NCBI GenBank assembly: GCA_021737145.1
Contig: JAIPEN010000010.1
Location: 84,898-148,897 of the forward strand
Origin: Desulfarculaceae bacterium
Lineage (GTDB): Bacteria > Desulfobacterota > Desulfarculia > Desulfarculales > Desulfarculaceae
DNA: 64,000 bases
Reading direction: 5' to 3'
This document shows, piece after piece, positions 8,501-17,331 of this stretch. Made by a program: the position numbers and the translations under genes. Numbering within the stretch: position 1 is the first letter of the stretch; the number at the start of each line of letters is the position of its first letter. Below the pieces are notes generated by a model. That model had not been told where the DNA came from. It searched no databases and saw only the letters and a program-made list of their open reading frames with translations.

Positions 8501-8905
8501 TTATTTCGCCTGCCCACCGGACAGGCCGCCCCGGGGCAGCAGCTGCACCGTGGCCCCCGGCTTGCCCTCGCCGGTGTGGCTCACGGCCTTCCACTTGCCG
8601 TCCTTTTTGGCCCCCACCCTGATCCATCCCTCCGGGGACACCAACAGGGTGCCCATGGTGCTCACCGGGTCCTGCGCGTCCGGGCCCAGGAGCCAGAGGT
8701 CCACCTTCTTGCCGCCGGTGCCCTCGGTGCAGCGGTGCTCTCCGGGCGGGAGCACCCACTTGGTCATGCCCTGGAGCTGGCTCTGGGCCAAAAGAGGCAG
8801 CGAGGCGTCGTTGTAGACGCAGCAGGCCCGGGCCGGGGCGGCGCTCAGGCAAAGCAACAGGGCCACGGCCAAGGCCGCGGCGATCATGAGCGGGCGAAAA
8901 GACAT
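8501..8905 (-). CDS. Small secreted protein, paralogue type of 3496-3888
   Basis: ATG 8905 follows GGGGGAG. A strong signal peptide (LMIAAALAVALLLCLSAAP, cleavage after ARA) leads to a mature protein of about 106 residues that begins CCVYNDASLPL and continues with WVLPPGEHRCTEGTGG, three cysteines in all, and a Gly/Lys-rich C-terminal beta region. The layout (short aromatic-Asn start, a PPG turn, cysteines, about 110 residues) recalls the 3496-3888 and 62579-62935 proteins. Probably periplasmic. No known domain recognised. Confidence 0.7.
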   Translation of the reverse strand: MSFRPLMIAAALAVALLLCLSAAPARACCVYNDASLPLLAQSQLQGMTKWVLPPGEHRCTEGTGGKKVDLWLLGPDAQDPVSTMGTLLVSPEGWIRVGAKKDGKWKAVSHTGEGKPGATVQLLPRGGLSGGQAK

Positions 8906-9056
8906 GGTGGCTCCCCCTTGGGTTGGGTGCAGGGACGGGCGGGCGCTAGGGATAATTATGGCCCAGGCGGGCAGGCTGAGAGAAGGGGGTTGGTGATTGC
9001 AACGCTTTTGCTATAATTTCAGTCTTAAAAGGCCATGCGCAAGGAGGCGGTTGGCC

Positions 9057-9440
9057 ATGTTGGCGGTTAATAAATCTTTACGGATAATCTTCACTTGTTT
9101 CGGCCTTGGCCTTGTCCTGGCTTCCCTGTGTTTTCATCTTGGCTGCGCCAAAGGGGATGCCGTCCAATTCCAGAACAAAATCCAAGGCATGTCCGACAGC
9201 GAACTCTTATATTATTATGCGGGGATAAACGCGAGGATAAAACAGATCGGGCATGGCATGGATCGGAATCCAGACGCATATCCCTATGACCAAAAGCACA
9301 ATATATACAGCACGCCGTTTTCACCCGGCAAAGAGGGATACGGCCTGATCCAAAAGAGAAAGATGATTCTAGAGGAGTTGCAGGCGCGCAATATCGACCC
9401 GTCGCAATACCCCGCCTTGACCCTGGACCGGGCCAAGTAA
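9057..9440 (+). CDS. Small putative lipoprotein, unknown function
   Basis: ATG 9057 is preferred over an upstream start at 8997 because AAGGAGG lies ten bases before it. The N-terminus is hydrophobic (LRIIFTCFGLGLVLASLCF) and ends in HLGC, an imperfect lipobox. The mature 95 residues are charged (MSDSELLYYYAGINARIKQI) and include a predicted coil near the end (LIQKRKMILEELQARNID). The base composition is less GC-rich than its neighbours, which suggests transfer or weak expression. A perfect terminator follows at 9518. Confidence 0.68.
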   Translation: MLAVNKSLRIIFTCFGLGLVLASLCFHLGCAKGDAVQFQNKIQGMSDSELLYYYAGINARIKQIGHGMDRNPDAYPYDQKHNIYSTPFSPGKEGYGLIQKRKMILEELQARNIDPSQYPALTLDRAK

Positions 9441-9517
9441 AAAAAACTGGGCCTGCCGAAAAGGGCAACCTCCAGCAACCGGGCAATGGCCCGGCGCCCC
9501 TGGCCGGAATCATAAAA

Positions 9518-9546
9518 AAGGCCCCGCCGAAAACCGGCGGGGCCTT
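9518..9546. terminator. Bidirectional intrinsic terminator
   Basis: AAGGCCCCGCCG pairs with CGGCGGGGCCTT around AAAAC; an A-run precedes it and TTGCTT follows. It ends the small lipoprotein gene on the plus strand and the sigma factor gene on the minus strand. Confidence 0.9.
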
Positions 9547-9574
9547 GCTTATCTATTACTATAGGGCGCTCGGT

Positions 9575-10657
9575 CTAGACGTGGTCCTCCAGCACGGCGC
9601 GCCATTGGGGATGACGCAGGCGCTGCAGGGCCTTTTTCTCGATTTGGCGCACCCGCTCGCGGCTCAGGCCGAAGACCTGACCCACCTGCTCCAGGGTGTG
9701 CTCGTCCTCGTCGCCCAGGCCGAACCGCATCTGGAGGATGCGCTTCTCGCGGTCGTCCAACGATTGCAGGGCCTCGCCCAGGTGGACGTGCATCTCGCCC
9801 TCGCCCACCTTTTCAAAGGCGTTCTCGGCTTCCTTGTTCTCGATGAAGTCGCCCAGCTCGTCGCCGTCCTCGCCCACCGGGGTCTCCAGGCTGGTGGAGT
9901 CCAGGGTCAGGTTGACGATCTCCTTGACCTTGTCCTCGTCGATGCCCACCTTCTCGGCCACTTCCTTGGGCAAAGGCTCGCGGCCCAACTCCTTGAGCAG
10001 GCCGTAGTAGACCCGGAAGTACTTGGACCTGAGCTCCAGCAGGTGGATGGGGATCCGGATGGTGCGGGCCTGGTCGTAGATGGCCCGGCTGATGGTCTGG
10101 CGGATCCACCAGGAGGCAAAGGTGCTGAAGCGGTAGCCGGTCTTGTAGTCGTAGCGGTTCACCGCCTTCATCAGGCCGATGTTGCCTTCCTGGATCAGGT
10201 CGGCGAAGCTCAGGCCCCGGAAGGTGTACTTCTTGGCGATGGACACGGCCAGGCGCAGGTTGGCCTCCACCATCTCCTGCACCGCGACCTCGACTTGCAG
10301 GCGGGCGTCCTCGATCTCAACCAGGGTCTTGGCCAGCTTCTTGGTCTGCTTTTTCTTGGCCGCGGCCCGCTTGAGCAGCTCGAAGGTGTCGGCCATCACG
10401 TCCTCCACCGACATGGGGGACTTGTGGCTGTCGGCCAGCCAGGCCTCGATGCGCACGCAGGAGTTGGCGGCGTCCTTGTCACTCTTGATGATATCCAGCG
10501 ACTTGGACAATATCTCGTCGCGCCCGTCCTGGATGGTCTTGCCCAGCTCCAGTTCGCGCTCGGGGGTCAGCAGATCCCGCCCCTCGACCTCCTTGAAATA
10601 GGTGACCGGAGTGTCCAGGCTGAAATCAGACCCTTTGTATTGACGGCTATCGGCCAT
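9575..10657 (-). CDS. RNA polymerase sigma-70 family factor (RpoS/RpoD-type)
   Basis: The product has 360 residues, from ATG 10657 after GAGGTGA. Region 1.2 reads DTPVTYFKEV; region 2 has EANLRLAVSIAKKYTFRG, DLIQEGNIGLMKAV and RFSTFASWWIRQTISRAI; region 4 ends with SRERVRQIEKKALQRLR. An insertion of about 80 charged residues sits between 1.2 and 2. There is no long region 1.1, so it is shorter than a housekeeping RpoD of about 600 residues and fits a group 2 factor such as RpoS, although RpoH-like variants cannot be excluded. It would direct RNA polymerase to sigma-70-like promoters. It is monocistronic, with a terminator at its end. Confidence 0.88.
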   Translation of the reverse strand: MADSRQYKGSDFSLDTPVTYFKEVEGRDLLTPERELELGKTIQDGRDEILSKSLDIIKSDKDAANSCVRIEAWLADSHKSPMSVEDVMADTFELLKRAAAKKKQTKKLAKTLVEIEDARLQVEVAVQEMVEANLRLAVSIAKKYTFRGLSFADLIQEGNIGLMKAVNRYDYKTGYRFSTFASWWIRQTISRAIYDQARTIRIPIHLLELRSKYFRVYYGLLKELGREPLPKEVAEKVGIDEDKVKEIVNLTLDSTSLETPVGEDGDELGDFIENKEAENAFEKVGEGEMHVHLGEALQSLDDREKRILQMRFGLGDEDEHTLEQVGQVFGLSRERVRQIEKKALQRLRHPQWRAVLEDHV

Positions 10658-10837
10658 GGTAATTCACCTCTTCCCAACAGGGCCCCGCATCGTCCAGCGC
10701 TTTGGGCTGCCAGCGGCGCGGGGTTTTTCTCTCTGTTCAGGCTCGCCGCGTCCTTAGGTTCACCGGGTTAAGGGCGCGATCATCTAAAAGTTAAGCTAAG
10801 CATTCGAGGGCCAAAGTCAAACCCTCATCCCTATTTA

Positions 10838-11914
10838 TTATTTTGCCTCTCGCCGGGCTGCCAGGGAAGCAATTAACTCCCCATGATGGGCCGGCACCGG
10901 CCGGGCCGTCCGGCGGCGCATGACCAGGGCGTCGTTGGGGCAGGCCGTAACACACAGGCCGCAACCCAAACAAAGCTCCTGATCCACCTCCGCCGTTTCG
11001 TCGTCCACCTTCACCGCGGCCACCTGGCAGATGGCCTCGCACTCTCCGCAGGCCACGCAGGCCTCGGGGTCCACCTCGGCCAGATAGGCCGCCTGGCTGA
11101 TGCCCCCCGGCTTATTTAGCCGGGTGATGGTCTGTAGAAACATGCAGCAATCGCCGCAGCAGTTGCACAAAAAATTTACGTTTTGCGCAACGTTATCGAC
11201 CACATGCACCAGCCCGGCCTCTTCGGCCCTGGCCAGGGCCTCCAGCATCTGCCCGGGGCTGGCCTTTTTGGCCCAGCCCTGCTCCACCGCGAACTCGGCG
11301 AATGACCCGAAGATCATGCACACGTCCAGGGGAGCATCGCAGCCCTGGCCCAGCTCATGGGCCTGCTGGCGGCAGTAACAATCAGTGAGCGCCAGGTGCT
11401 CGTGCTGGCGGATGAGCTCTTCCGCCTGCTCAAAGGGCAGTATTTCCTGGCTGTTGTCCACCGCCCGCCCCACGGGGATGACCCGGGAGTAGGGGGTGGG
11501 CGCCTCGGAGAAGGCCTTGCCGACCCCGGGCTCGTAATAGGCCTCGAACAGCTCGGCCATGCGGCGTTTGGCCCCGCCGGCGGTGGAGGCCCAAAACTGG
11601 GCCTCGGCCATTCCCGGCACCATGGGCAACAAACTGTAATAGCTGGCCCGTGGGGTGCGCCGCCTATAGACCAGGCCCTTTTGGGCCATGGCCTCCAGCA
11701 GGTCTTGAGCCTGCTCCAGGCTCAGGCCGGCCTGTTCGGCGATCTTGGCTGCCTTGACCGGCCGGAAGGCCATGGTCGCGGCCAGCCCGGCCTCGGGCTC
11801 GCTGAACAATTCGCGCAGAATGGCCATGAGTTCCGGGCCCTGAGGGGCTCCCAGGGGAGCCTGATCAAGGTTTTCGGCCAATAGCTCAAAGGCGTCCTGT
11901 GCGGGGCCAGCCAT
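10838..11914 (-). CDS. Winged-helix/4Fe-4S ferredoxin-domain protein
   Basis: The 358-residue product starts at ATG 11914. The N-terminal 90 residues look like a winged helix (VKAAKIAEQAGLSLEQAQDL, then KGLVYRRRTPRASYYSL). The middle carries extra cysteines: DCYCRQ, GCDAPLDVC and the dense FLCNCCGDCCMFL. The C-terminus has two 4Fe-4S motifs, CVACGECEAIC and CLGCGLCVTACP. This architecture is common in anaerobes; it may link redox state to a partner enzyme or to DNA, but no reaction is known. It is a single gene. The 5' region has a nine-bp hairpin at 11956-11978. Confidence 0.82.
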   Translation of the reverse strand: MAGPAQDAFELLAENLDQAPLGAPQGPELMAILRELFSEPEAGLAATMAFRPVKAAKIAEQAGLSLEQAQDLLEAMAQKGLVYRRRTPRASYYSLLPMVPGMAEAQFWASTAGGAKRRMAELFEAYYEPGVGKAFSEAPTPYSRVIPVGRAVDNSQEILPFEQAEELIRQHEHLALTDCYCRQQAHELGQGCDAPLDVCMIFGSFAEFAVEQGWAKKASPGQMLEALARAEEAGLVHVVDNVAQNVNFLCNCCGDCCMFLQTITRLNKPGGISQAAYLAEVDPEACVACGECEAICQVAAVKVDDETAEVDQELCLGCGLCVTACPNDALVMRRRTARPVPAHHGELIASLAARREAK

Positions 11915-12249
11915 TGTTTCGCCTGTTAAAACAGCCCTTTATAGTTAAAAGCATACCCCTTCCCTCATAGGGAAGGGGCTTGGCTTCCTGCAAAAAGAGA
12001 GTTTGCGGTATTAGTGAATTAATGTCAAGAAAAAAAAGAGAGATTGTGAAAACAGGCGGGCACGAATCTGCAACAGTCATCGCCGGGCAAATCCGGCCGG
12101 GCCGGCCGGCGGAAGCAACAACCTTTACCGGTTAGTCTCGGTTTGTTAACATTGTCTTGCTGTATATCATTATAGAAGGCCTCAGCCCGGCATCCTGATA
12201 GGCACTGCAACCGTCCGCCTGCCCGGCGGCGCTGGTCCGTGAGGAGCCT
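11915..12249. other. Intergenic region with a leader hairpin
   Basis: This divergent gap between the ferredoxin gene (minus) and the GAF gene (plus) is AT-richer than its surroundings. It holds a perfect hairpin, CCCCTTCCC/GGGAAGGGG (11956-11978), which on the minus strand is followed by a short U-rich stretch before the ferredoxin gene and could be an attenuator. On the minus strand TTGACA at 12019-12024 could be a -35 box, without a convincing -10. GAGGAG before 12250 is the GAF gene's ribosome site. Confidence 0.4.
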
Positions 12250-13089
12250 ATGCCCCCCTCATCCCCTATCGGCACATCCCCCCCGCTTTCCCTGCCCAAA
12301 GAGCTGGAGCTAAAAACCCGCGAGTTCGACGCCCTGGCCAAGGGCGCCCGCGCGGTGTTGGAGTGGCAGGGCTTTGCCAAGGCGGCGCGCAGCATCTTCG
12401 ACTATTGCAAGGATCTGATCGGCGCCACCTCGGGCTACGTGGCCCTGCTCAGCGAGGACGGGGCGGAGAACGAGCTGCTGTTTTTGGAAGCGGGCGGCCT
12501 GCCCTGCACCGTGGACCCCGAGCTGCCCATGCCCATCCGGGGACTCAGGGCCGAGGCCTACCGCGACGGCGCCGCGGTGTATGACAACGACTTCATGAAC
12601 GGCCCCTGGGTCAAGTTCATGCCTTCGGGGCACGTGGTGCTGGAAAACGTGCTCTTCGCGCCGCTCAACCTGGAGTCGCGCACCGTGGGCATCATGGGCC
12701 TGGCCAACAAGGCGGGCGGCTTCACCGGCCGCGACGCGATGATGGCCACCCACTTCGGGGAGCTGGCCGCCATCGCCCTGCGCAACAGCCAGGCCCTGGA
12801 GCAGAGGGACCGCTACGCCCAGGAGCAGGAAAGGCTGATCGCCGAGCTGCGCAAGACCCTCAAGGAGGTCAAGACCCTCAAGGGCCTGCTGCCCATCTGC
12901 TCCATCTGCAAGCGGGTGCGCGACGACCAGGGCTATTGGGCCCGCCTGGAGGAGTACCTGAGCCTGCACGCCGACGCCGAGGTGTCCCACGGCCTGTGCC
13001 CCACCTGCATGGAGGAGCACTATCCCGAGGTCTGCGCCGAGCTGCGGGCCAAGGAGGCCGCCGAGAAGGACCACCCAAAAAGCCGTTGA
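12250..13089 (+). CDS. GAF domain protein with C-terminal CxxC...CxxC tail
   Basis: ATG 12250 follows GAGGAGCC. The 279-residue product has a GAF-type sensor domain at about 30-175 (GYVALLSEDGAENELLFLEA, GRDAMMATHFGELAAIAL), a coiled coil (EQERLIAELRKTLKEVKTL), then LPICSICKRVRDDQGYW and SHGLCPTCMEEHY. This CxxCK-R-D-GYW...ShgxCPxC tail is found at the C-terminus of many response regulators and sensor proteins in delta-type bacteria and very likely binds zinc; its role is unknown. There is no kinase or cyclase domain, so it may act by binding a partner. A terminator follows. Confidence 0.85.
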   Translation: MPPSSPIGTSPPLSLPKELELKTREFDALAKGARAVLEWQGFAKAARSIFDYCKDLIGATSGYVALLSEDGAENELLFLEAGGLPCTVDPELPMPIRGLRAEAYRDGAAVYDNDFMNGPWVKFMPSGHVVLENVLFAPLNLESRTVGIMGLANKAGGFTGRDAMMATHFGELAAIALRNSQALEQRDRYAQEQERLIAELRKTLKEVKTLKGLLPICSICKRVRDDQGYWARLEEYLSLHADAEVSHGLCPTCMEEHYPEVCAELRAKEAAEKDHPKSR

Positions 13090-13249
13090 CAGCAATGGGC
13101 TTTGAGAATACCCTTCCTGGAAATTCGACTTTAAGGAGCGATCCGAGATAGCCATGATTACCCATCAGTCCCGTGCAGTGTTTACCTATTTCGTCTTTAG
13201 CGGCTTTATAGGTGCGCCCATGGGCTGATCGGGTCGAAATAGACCTTCA

Positions 13250-13284
13250 GGGCCGTGGGCACAAGCTGCTCACGGCCCTTTTCT
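13250..13284 (+). terminator. Intrinsic terminator after the GAF gene
   Basis: GGGCCGTG (13250-13257) pairs with CACGGCCC (13271-13278), followed by TTTTCTTTTG. It lies 160 bases past the GAF gene and 45 bases before the next start. Confidence 0.75.
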
Positions 13285-13328
13285 TTTGTTTTTTTACTGA
13301 CCGTGGATTCACAACGGAGATAAAAGCC

Positions 13329-14291
13329 ATGTCCTCCCCCACCCCGGCGCCCATCAAGATCAGCGACCACCTGTACCAGCTGGGCACCCCCTTTTACCCG
13401 GTGTACCTCTCCCTGGGAGCCCAGGGCATGCTCATCGAGGGCGGCACCGGCGGCACCGCCGAGTTGATCGCCGCGCAGGTGAAGATGCTGGGCATCGAGC
13501 CGGAGCGCATCGCCTACATGGCCCTGACCCACACCCACGCCGACCACATCGGCGCGGTGCCGCGCCTGCGCCAGCTCTGGCCCCACCTGAAGGTCATGGC
13601 CAGCCCCAAGGCGGCCGCCGCCCTGGCCCACCCCCGCCATCTGGAGCAGTTTTTGCCGGCCGACCGCATGATCAGCAAGATATTGGTGGGCATGGGGGTG
13701 ATCGACGAGCTTCCCCCGGTGCTGGAGAACTACGACTTTTCGGTGGACGTGGTGCTGGAGGAAGGGGCGCGCATCGGCCTGGGCTCGGGCATCGAGTGGC
13801 ACGTGCTGCTCACCCCGGGGCACTCGGCCTGCCACACCTCGTACTACGAGTCCAAGGAGCAGGTCTTGGCCCTGGGCGACATGGCCGGCTACTTCGACCC
13901 TGGCCGAGAGATCATCTGGCCCAACTACTTCTCGGGCTTGCAGGACTATTGCCTGAGCATCCAGAAGCTGGCCATTTTGCCCGCGCGGCTGGCGGTGCTG
14001 AGCCACAACGGGGCGGTGGACCTGGGCGCCCGGCCCTTTTTGGAGCAGGCCCTCGGCGCGACCATGGAGTATCACGCCAGGCTCATCGAGCGCCTGGCCT
14101 CGGGCGAGCCCCAATCGGACATCTGCCAAGAGCAGGCGGCCTGGGTTCACTCCTACGCGCCCATCGCCTCGGTCAAGGCCATCGAGTTTTTGGTGGGCCT
14201 GCTGTGCAAGCAGAGCTCCCGGGTGGTGGAGCAGGTGGCTGGCGCGCCTTTGGGATGGAGCGCCGCGCCCAGCCTGGCGGCCGGAGCCTAG
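13329..14291 (+). CDS. Metallo-beta-lactamase fold hydrolase
   Basis: ATG 13329 has ACGGAGATA upstream; the frame is open further upstream, but the homology starts here. The 320-residue product has the MBL signature THTHADHIG (about residues 71-79), then LTPGHSACHTSYY and LALGDMAG, which supply the His/Asp ligands for two metal ions, and LAVLSHNGAV near the end. It has no signal peptide. The fold covers glyoxalase II, flavin-diiron and quorum-type hydrolases; the substrate cannot be told. It is downstream of a terminator and followed by repeat DNA, so it is monocistronic. Confidence 0.85.
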   Translation: MSSPTPAPIKISDHLYQLGTPFYPVYLSLGAQGMLIEGGTGGTAELIAAQVKMLGIEPERIAYMALTHTHADHIGAVPRLRQLWPHLKVMASPKAAAALAHPRHLEQFLPADRMISKILVGMGVIDELPPVLENYDFSVDVVLEEGARIGLGSGIEWHVLLTPGHSACHTSYYESKEQVLALGDMAGYFDPGREIIWPNYFSGLQDYCLSIQKLAILPARLAVLSHNGAVDLGARPFLEQALGATMEYHARLIERLASGEPQSDICQEQAAWVHSYAPIASVKAIEFLVGLLCKQSSRVVEQVAGAPLGWSAAPSLAAGA

Positions 14292-14306
14292 GGTATTAGA
14301 GAAAAA

Positions 14307-14345
14307 GTGTAGGTTGGGTAGAGCCAAGTGAAACCCAACAGCACC
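14307..14345. repeat. GTTGGGT palindromic REP, copy 2
   Basis: GTGTAGGTTGGGTAGAGCC is followed by AAGTGAAACCCAACAGCACC, the reverse orientation of the copy at 4410. It directly abuts the polypurine element, as at 4410-4446. Confidence 0.85.
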
Positions 14346-15094
14346 TATATAGAAGGAAGAAAGAGAAAAGAAGAGAAGAAGGCAAAGAAAAGAAAAAGAG
14401 AGTCTTTTTTGCCGGGGTCACCCAGGGCCGGCATAAGGGCTGGGGCAAAATTGAGGGGCTCGTTAGCCGGGCGGGGTCACGGAGCTGGGAGCGCGGAGAG
14501 ATGCACGTTCTAATCTAGGTAAGACCAATAAAGACAGGCCGGGGTTGGGCGAAGAGATGCCGGCCCGGTTGCGACCCCGACGGGGGGTGGTTGGGGAGAG
14601 AAGAGAGAACAGGAAAAAGTGTAGGTTAGTCGGTAAAAGAAAAAGGGAGAAGGAAGAAAAAGCCTTTTCGAGGAAACGAGCGCATCCGGCCGGGGCCTGG
14701 GGGCGGCGGCGGCAGGCGGAGAACCACGGGAGCAAGGAAGAGAAGAAAAAGGGGAAGAAGAAGAGGAAGAAAAAAAAGAAAAGAAAAAAGCGTTTTTTTG
14801 TCGGGGTCACCCAGGGCCGGCATAAGGGCTGGGGCAAAATTGATGGGCTCGTTGGCCGGGCGGGGTCGCGGAGCTGGGGACGCGGAGAGATGCACGTTCT
14901 AATCTAGGTAAGACCAATAAAGACGGGCCCGGGTTTGGCGGGGAAATGCCGGCCCAGGAGCGACCCCGGCGGAGGGTGGTTGGGGGAGAGAAGAGAGAAC
15001 AGGAAAAAGTGTAGGTTGGTCGGTAAAAGAAAAAGGGAGAAGGAAGAAAAAGCCTTTTCGAGGAAACGAGCGCATCCGGCCGGGGCCTAGCCGA
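14346..15094 (+). repeat. Polypurine element, two tandem copies of 390 bp (B and C)
   Basis: Two near-identical units lie head to tail with an offset of 390 bp: AGGAAAAAGTGTAGGTT is at 14611 and at 15001. Each has a long purine run (AAGAAAAAGGGAGAAGGAAG), a GCCGGGGTCACCCAGGGCC-type core, AAATTGAGGGGCTCGTT, GAGATGCACGTTCTAATCTA and GAAATGCCGGCCC-type blocks. Reading frames across it are Lys/Arg/Glu low-complexity and lack ribosome sites. The 912-base gap between the genes at 14291 and 15204 is almost wholly this repeat. Confidence 0.88.
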
Positions 15095-15203
15095 AGGGGC
15101 GGCCAAATAAACTTCGCCAAGAGGCGTTGCCGGCTTCCCACGCGGGCCATGGGCTTGGTGTGCTAAAATACGCCAGCCAAATCCTACCCGGGGGGGAATC
15201 ACG

Positions 15204-16238
15204 ATGAAGCTGCGGCTCGACGGCCTAAATTGGTTATTACCGCCTTTGGTTGTGGTGGCGGTTTTGGTTTTCGCCTTGGCGGCAACTCCTGGCCATGCCG
15301 CTGACTACATAATCAAATTCGGGGTCATGAGTATGGCCATGGAGGATGTCGAGGACGGCGGGGGATATGTGGTTTCCCAGGAGACCAACATCATCCCCAA
15401 GGAACTGGACTCGTCCAACTTCAGGTACGGCTTCACCATCCAATCGACCAGCCCCGCGCACCCTACCATCACCTACTGCGAGGTGGTCACCCCACCGGCT
15501 CCCGGCAATTTCGAGTTCAATGGTTTTTCCAGGGTAAAAGGCTCCGCCAATACCTTCCGATCCGCAACCCTGGATGCCCCCATCGGAGACTTCCAGAACC
15601 CGGCCGGCGACTACCGTTGGGTCTATTATCTCTTTGACCCGGCAGACAACACGCCTCTGGGCAGCTATTTGGTCAGAGTGTTCGTTAACAACAAATTAGT
15701 TAAGGAAATACCGTTCCGCATCGTCGATCCCGTGCACGTGGCCGCCGCGTCCGGAAGGGAACAGGGGCTAAAGAAAAAGTTCGCCCAAATGGGCACGGCC
15801 AGGCTTGAGAAAGAGACCCGGGAAGGGGTGGTTATCGACGGAAAGCGTTACTGGTCTCTTTTTGACTACACCAAGCTGGGCCCCTCGCCGGTTGCCGGCT
15901 TGCCCTCGGCCTTTCAGCCAGGGGAATACTACATTCTCGGCTATGCCGGGCCAGAGGTGGAAAACCTCGCCCTGAAAATATATCGAGACAACGGGAAGGT
16001 TAAGCTCAAGGTTTGGGACAGGCTTTTCAATGAGAAGGTTTTTTATGAGATAGTGCCGGACGCGGAAAAGCTTCTTGTCGACGGCAAGGAAATACCATTG
16101 GTCGGTAAAATCCAGTTGGGACCTGGCTTCACCATCGAAATCGTCTGCTACGTATACCCCTATCTCGGCATCATCGCGCGTACCCAAGAAGGAGAGCCGT
16201 GGGGTCAGTTTTTTAAAAAAATGGCTGATGAAGAATAA
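15204..16238 (+). CDS. Exported protein of unknown function
   Basis: ATG 15204 follows GGGGGGGAATC. The signal peptide is long (LLPPLVVVAVLVFALAATP, cleavage after GHA near residue 32). The mature protein of about 310 residues starts ADYIIKFGV and looks beta-rich throughout (GDYRWVYYLFDPADN, GSYLVRVFVNNKLVKEIPF resembles an Ig-like or macroglobulin-like strand pattern). The C-terminal third has DNGKVKLKVWDRLFNEKVFYE. I recognise no family. Composition is a little AT-richer than its neighbours. It is isolated between repeat DNA and the TtuA-type gene. Confidence 0.72.
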   Translation: MKLRLDGLNWLLPPLVVVAVLVFALAATPGHAADYIIKFGVMSMAMEDVEDGGGYVVSQETNIIPKELDSSNFRYGFTIQSTSPAHPTITYCEVVTPPAPGNFEFNGFSRVKGSANTFRSATLDAPIGDFQNPAGDYRWVYYLFDPADNTPLGSYLVRVFVNNKLVKEIPFRIVDPVHVAAASGREQGLKKKFAQMGTARLEKETREGVVIDGKRYWSLFDYTKLGPSPVAGLPSAFQPGEYYILGYAGPEVENLALKIYRDNGKVKLKVWDRLFNEKVFYEIVPDAEKLLVDGKEIPLVGKIQLGPGFTIEIVCYVYPYLGIIARTQEGEPWGQFFKKMADEE

Positions 16239-16332
16239 GCAAGGCCAGCGCCGGCTGTAGTCTTTACTCTGGACGCCGGCCCGCCTTCTTCCTTGCTGGC
16301 TCCTACCCGCTCCCTTGTATATAGTTGGGTTC

Positions 16333-17331
16333 ATGGATCACCCAACCGACCATACCGGCCCCGGCGGCCTGCCCCGCTCGGACGTGGGCATGAAATGCTC
16401 GCGCTGCCGGGGCCCGGCGCGGCACCGGCTGCCCAGCCACAACGCCCGCTTTTGCGACCACTGCCTGGAGGTGTTCTTCAAGCGGCAGGTGGAAAAGGCC
16501 ATCAAGCAGTTCGACATGCTTCAGTTTGGCCAGCGGGTGCTGGTGGCGGTCAGCGGGGGCAAGGACTCCCTGGCCCTGTGGCAGGTGCTGACCGAGATGG
16601 GCTACCCGGCCGAGGGGGTGCATGTGGCCCTGGAGCTGGGCGACGGCAAGTTCGGCGAGGCATCGCTGGCCTCGAGCCAGGAGATGGCCCAGCGTTTGGG
16701 CGCGCCGCTGCACGTATTCAACATGGCCAAGCTGGCCGGCTTTTCGGTGCAGGAGATCGCCTGGGCCAACAAGCGCTCCTTTTGCTCGGTGTGCGGCACG
16801 CTCAAGCGCTACCACCTGAACAAGCTGGCCCTGGACCTGGACTGCGACGTGATCGCCACCGGCCATCATCTGGACGACGAGGCGGCCCGCCTGCTGGGCA
16901 ACCTGGTGCGGCGGCACACGCAATACCTTGAGAGCCAGTGGCCCACCCTGCCCGGGGTGCCCGGGGCATTCGCCAAAAAGATAAAGCCCCTGTGCCGGCT
17001 GCGCGGGGCGGAGGTGAAATCTTACGCCAAGGCGCACGGCCTGCCCGTGGCCCGGGGGGAGTGCCCCCGCTCCAAGGGAGCCACCCTGCCCTATTACACC
17101 GAGGCGGTGCGCATGCTCGAGGAGCGCATGCCCGGCACGGGCCTGAACTTCTACATGGGCTATCTGGAGCAAAAGGACGGGCCGCCCGCCGCGCCCAAGG
17201 ATTTCAACCAATGCCCGAGTTGCGGCATGCCCACCTTTGCCGAGACCTGCACGGTGTGCCGTTTTCTGGAGCGCACCAAGGAGCGGGAGGAGAGGAAGGC
17301 ACGTGCGGCTGAAACAAGCGGTCAGCTTTGA
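16333..17331 (+). CDS. ttuA: TtuA/Ncs6-type tRNA thiolation enzyme
   Basis: The product has 332 residues. It has an N-terminal zinc finger (CSRC, then CDHC), the ATP-pyrophosphatase loop SGGKDS at 74-79, CSVC at 151-154 and C244 in GECPRS, which match the three 4Fe-4S ligands of TtuA, and a C-terminal zinc finger (CPSC, then CTVC). TtuA adds sulfur to m5U54 of tRNA; Ncs6/CTU1 relatives thiolate U34, and the substrate choice is not visible. TtcA lacks the two zinc fingers, so it is less likely. The start ATG 16333 has a weak ribosome site; ATG 16390 is an alternative. The end overlaps the next gene by 29 bases. Confidence 0.82.
   Translation: MDHPTDHTGPGGLPRSDVGMKCSRCRGPARHRLPSHNARFCDHCLEVFFKRQVEKAIKQFDMLQFGQRVLVAVSGGKDSLALWQVLTEMGYPAEGVHVALELGDGKFGEASLASSQEMAQRLGAPLHVFNMAKLAGFSVQEIAWANKRSFCSVCGTLKRYHLNKLALDLDCDVIATGHHLDDEAARLLGNLVRRHTQYLESQWPTLPGVPGAFAKKIKPLCRLRGAEVKSYAKAHGLPVARGECPRSKGATLPYYTEAVRMLEERMPGTGLNFYMGYLEQKDGPPAAPKDFNQCPSCGMPTFAETCTVCRFLERTKEREERKARAAETSGQL

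Noticed and set aside
14328..14907. Lys/Arg/Glu-rich open frames in the polypurine element
   Set aside because: They arise from purine runs, lack ribosome sites and differ between copies of the element.
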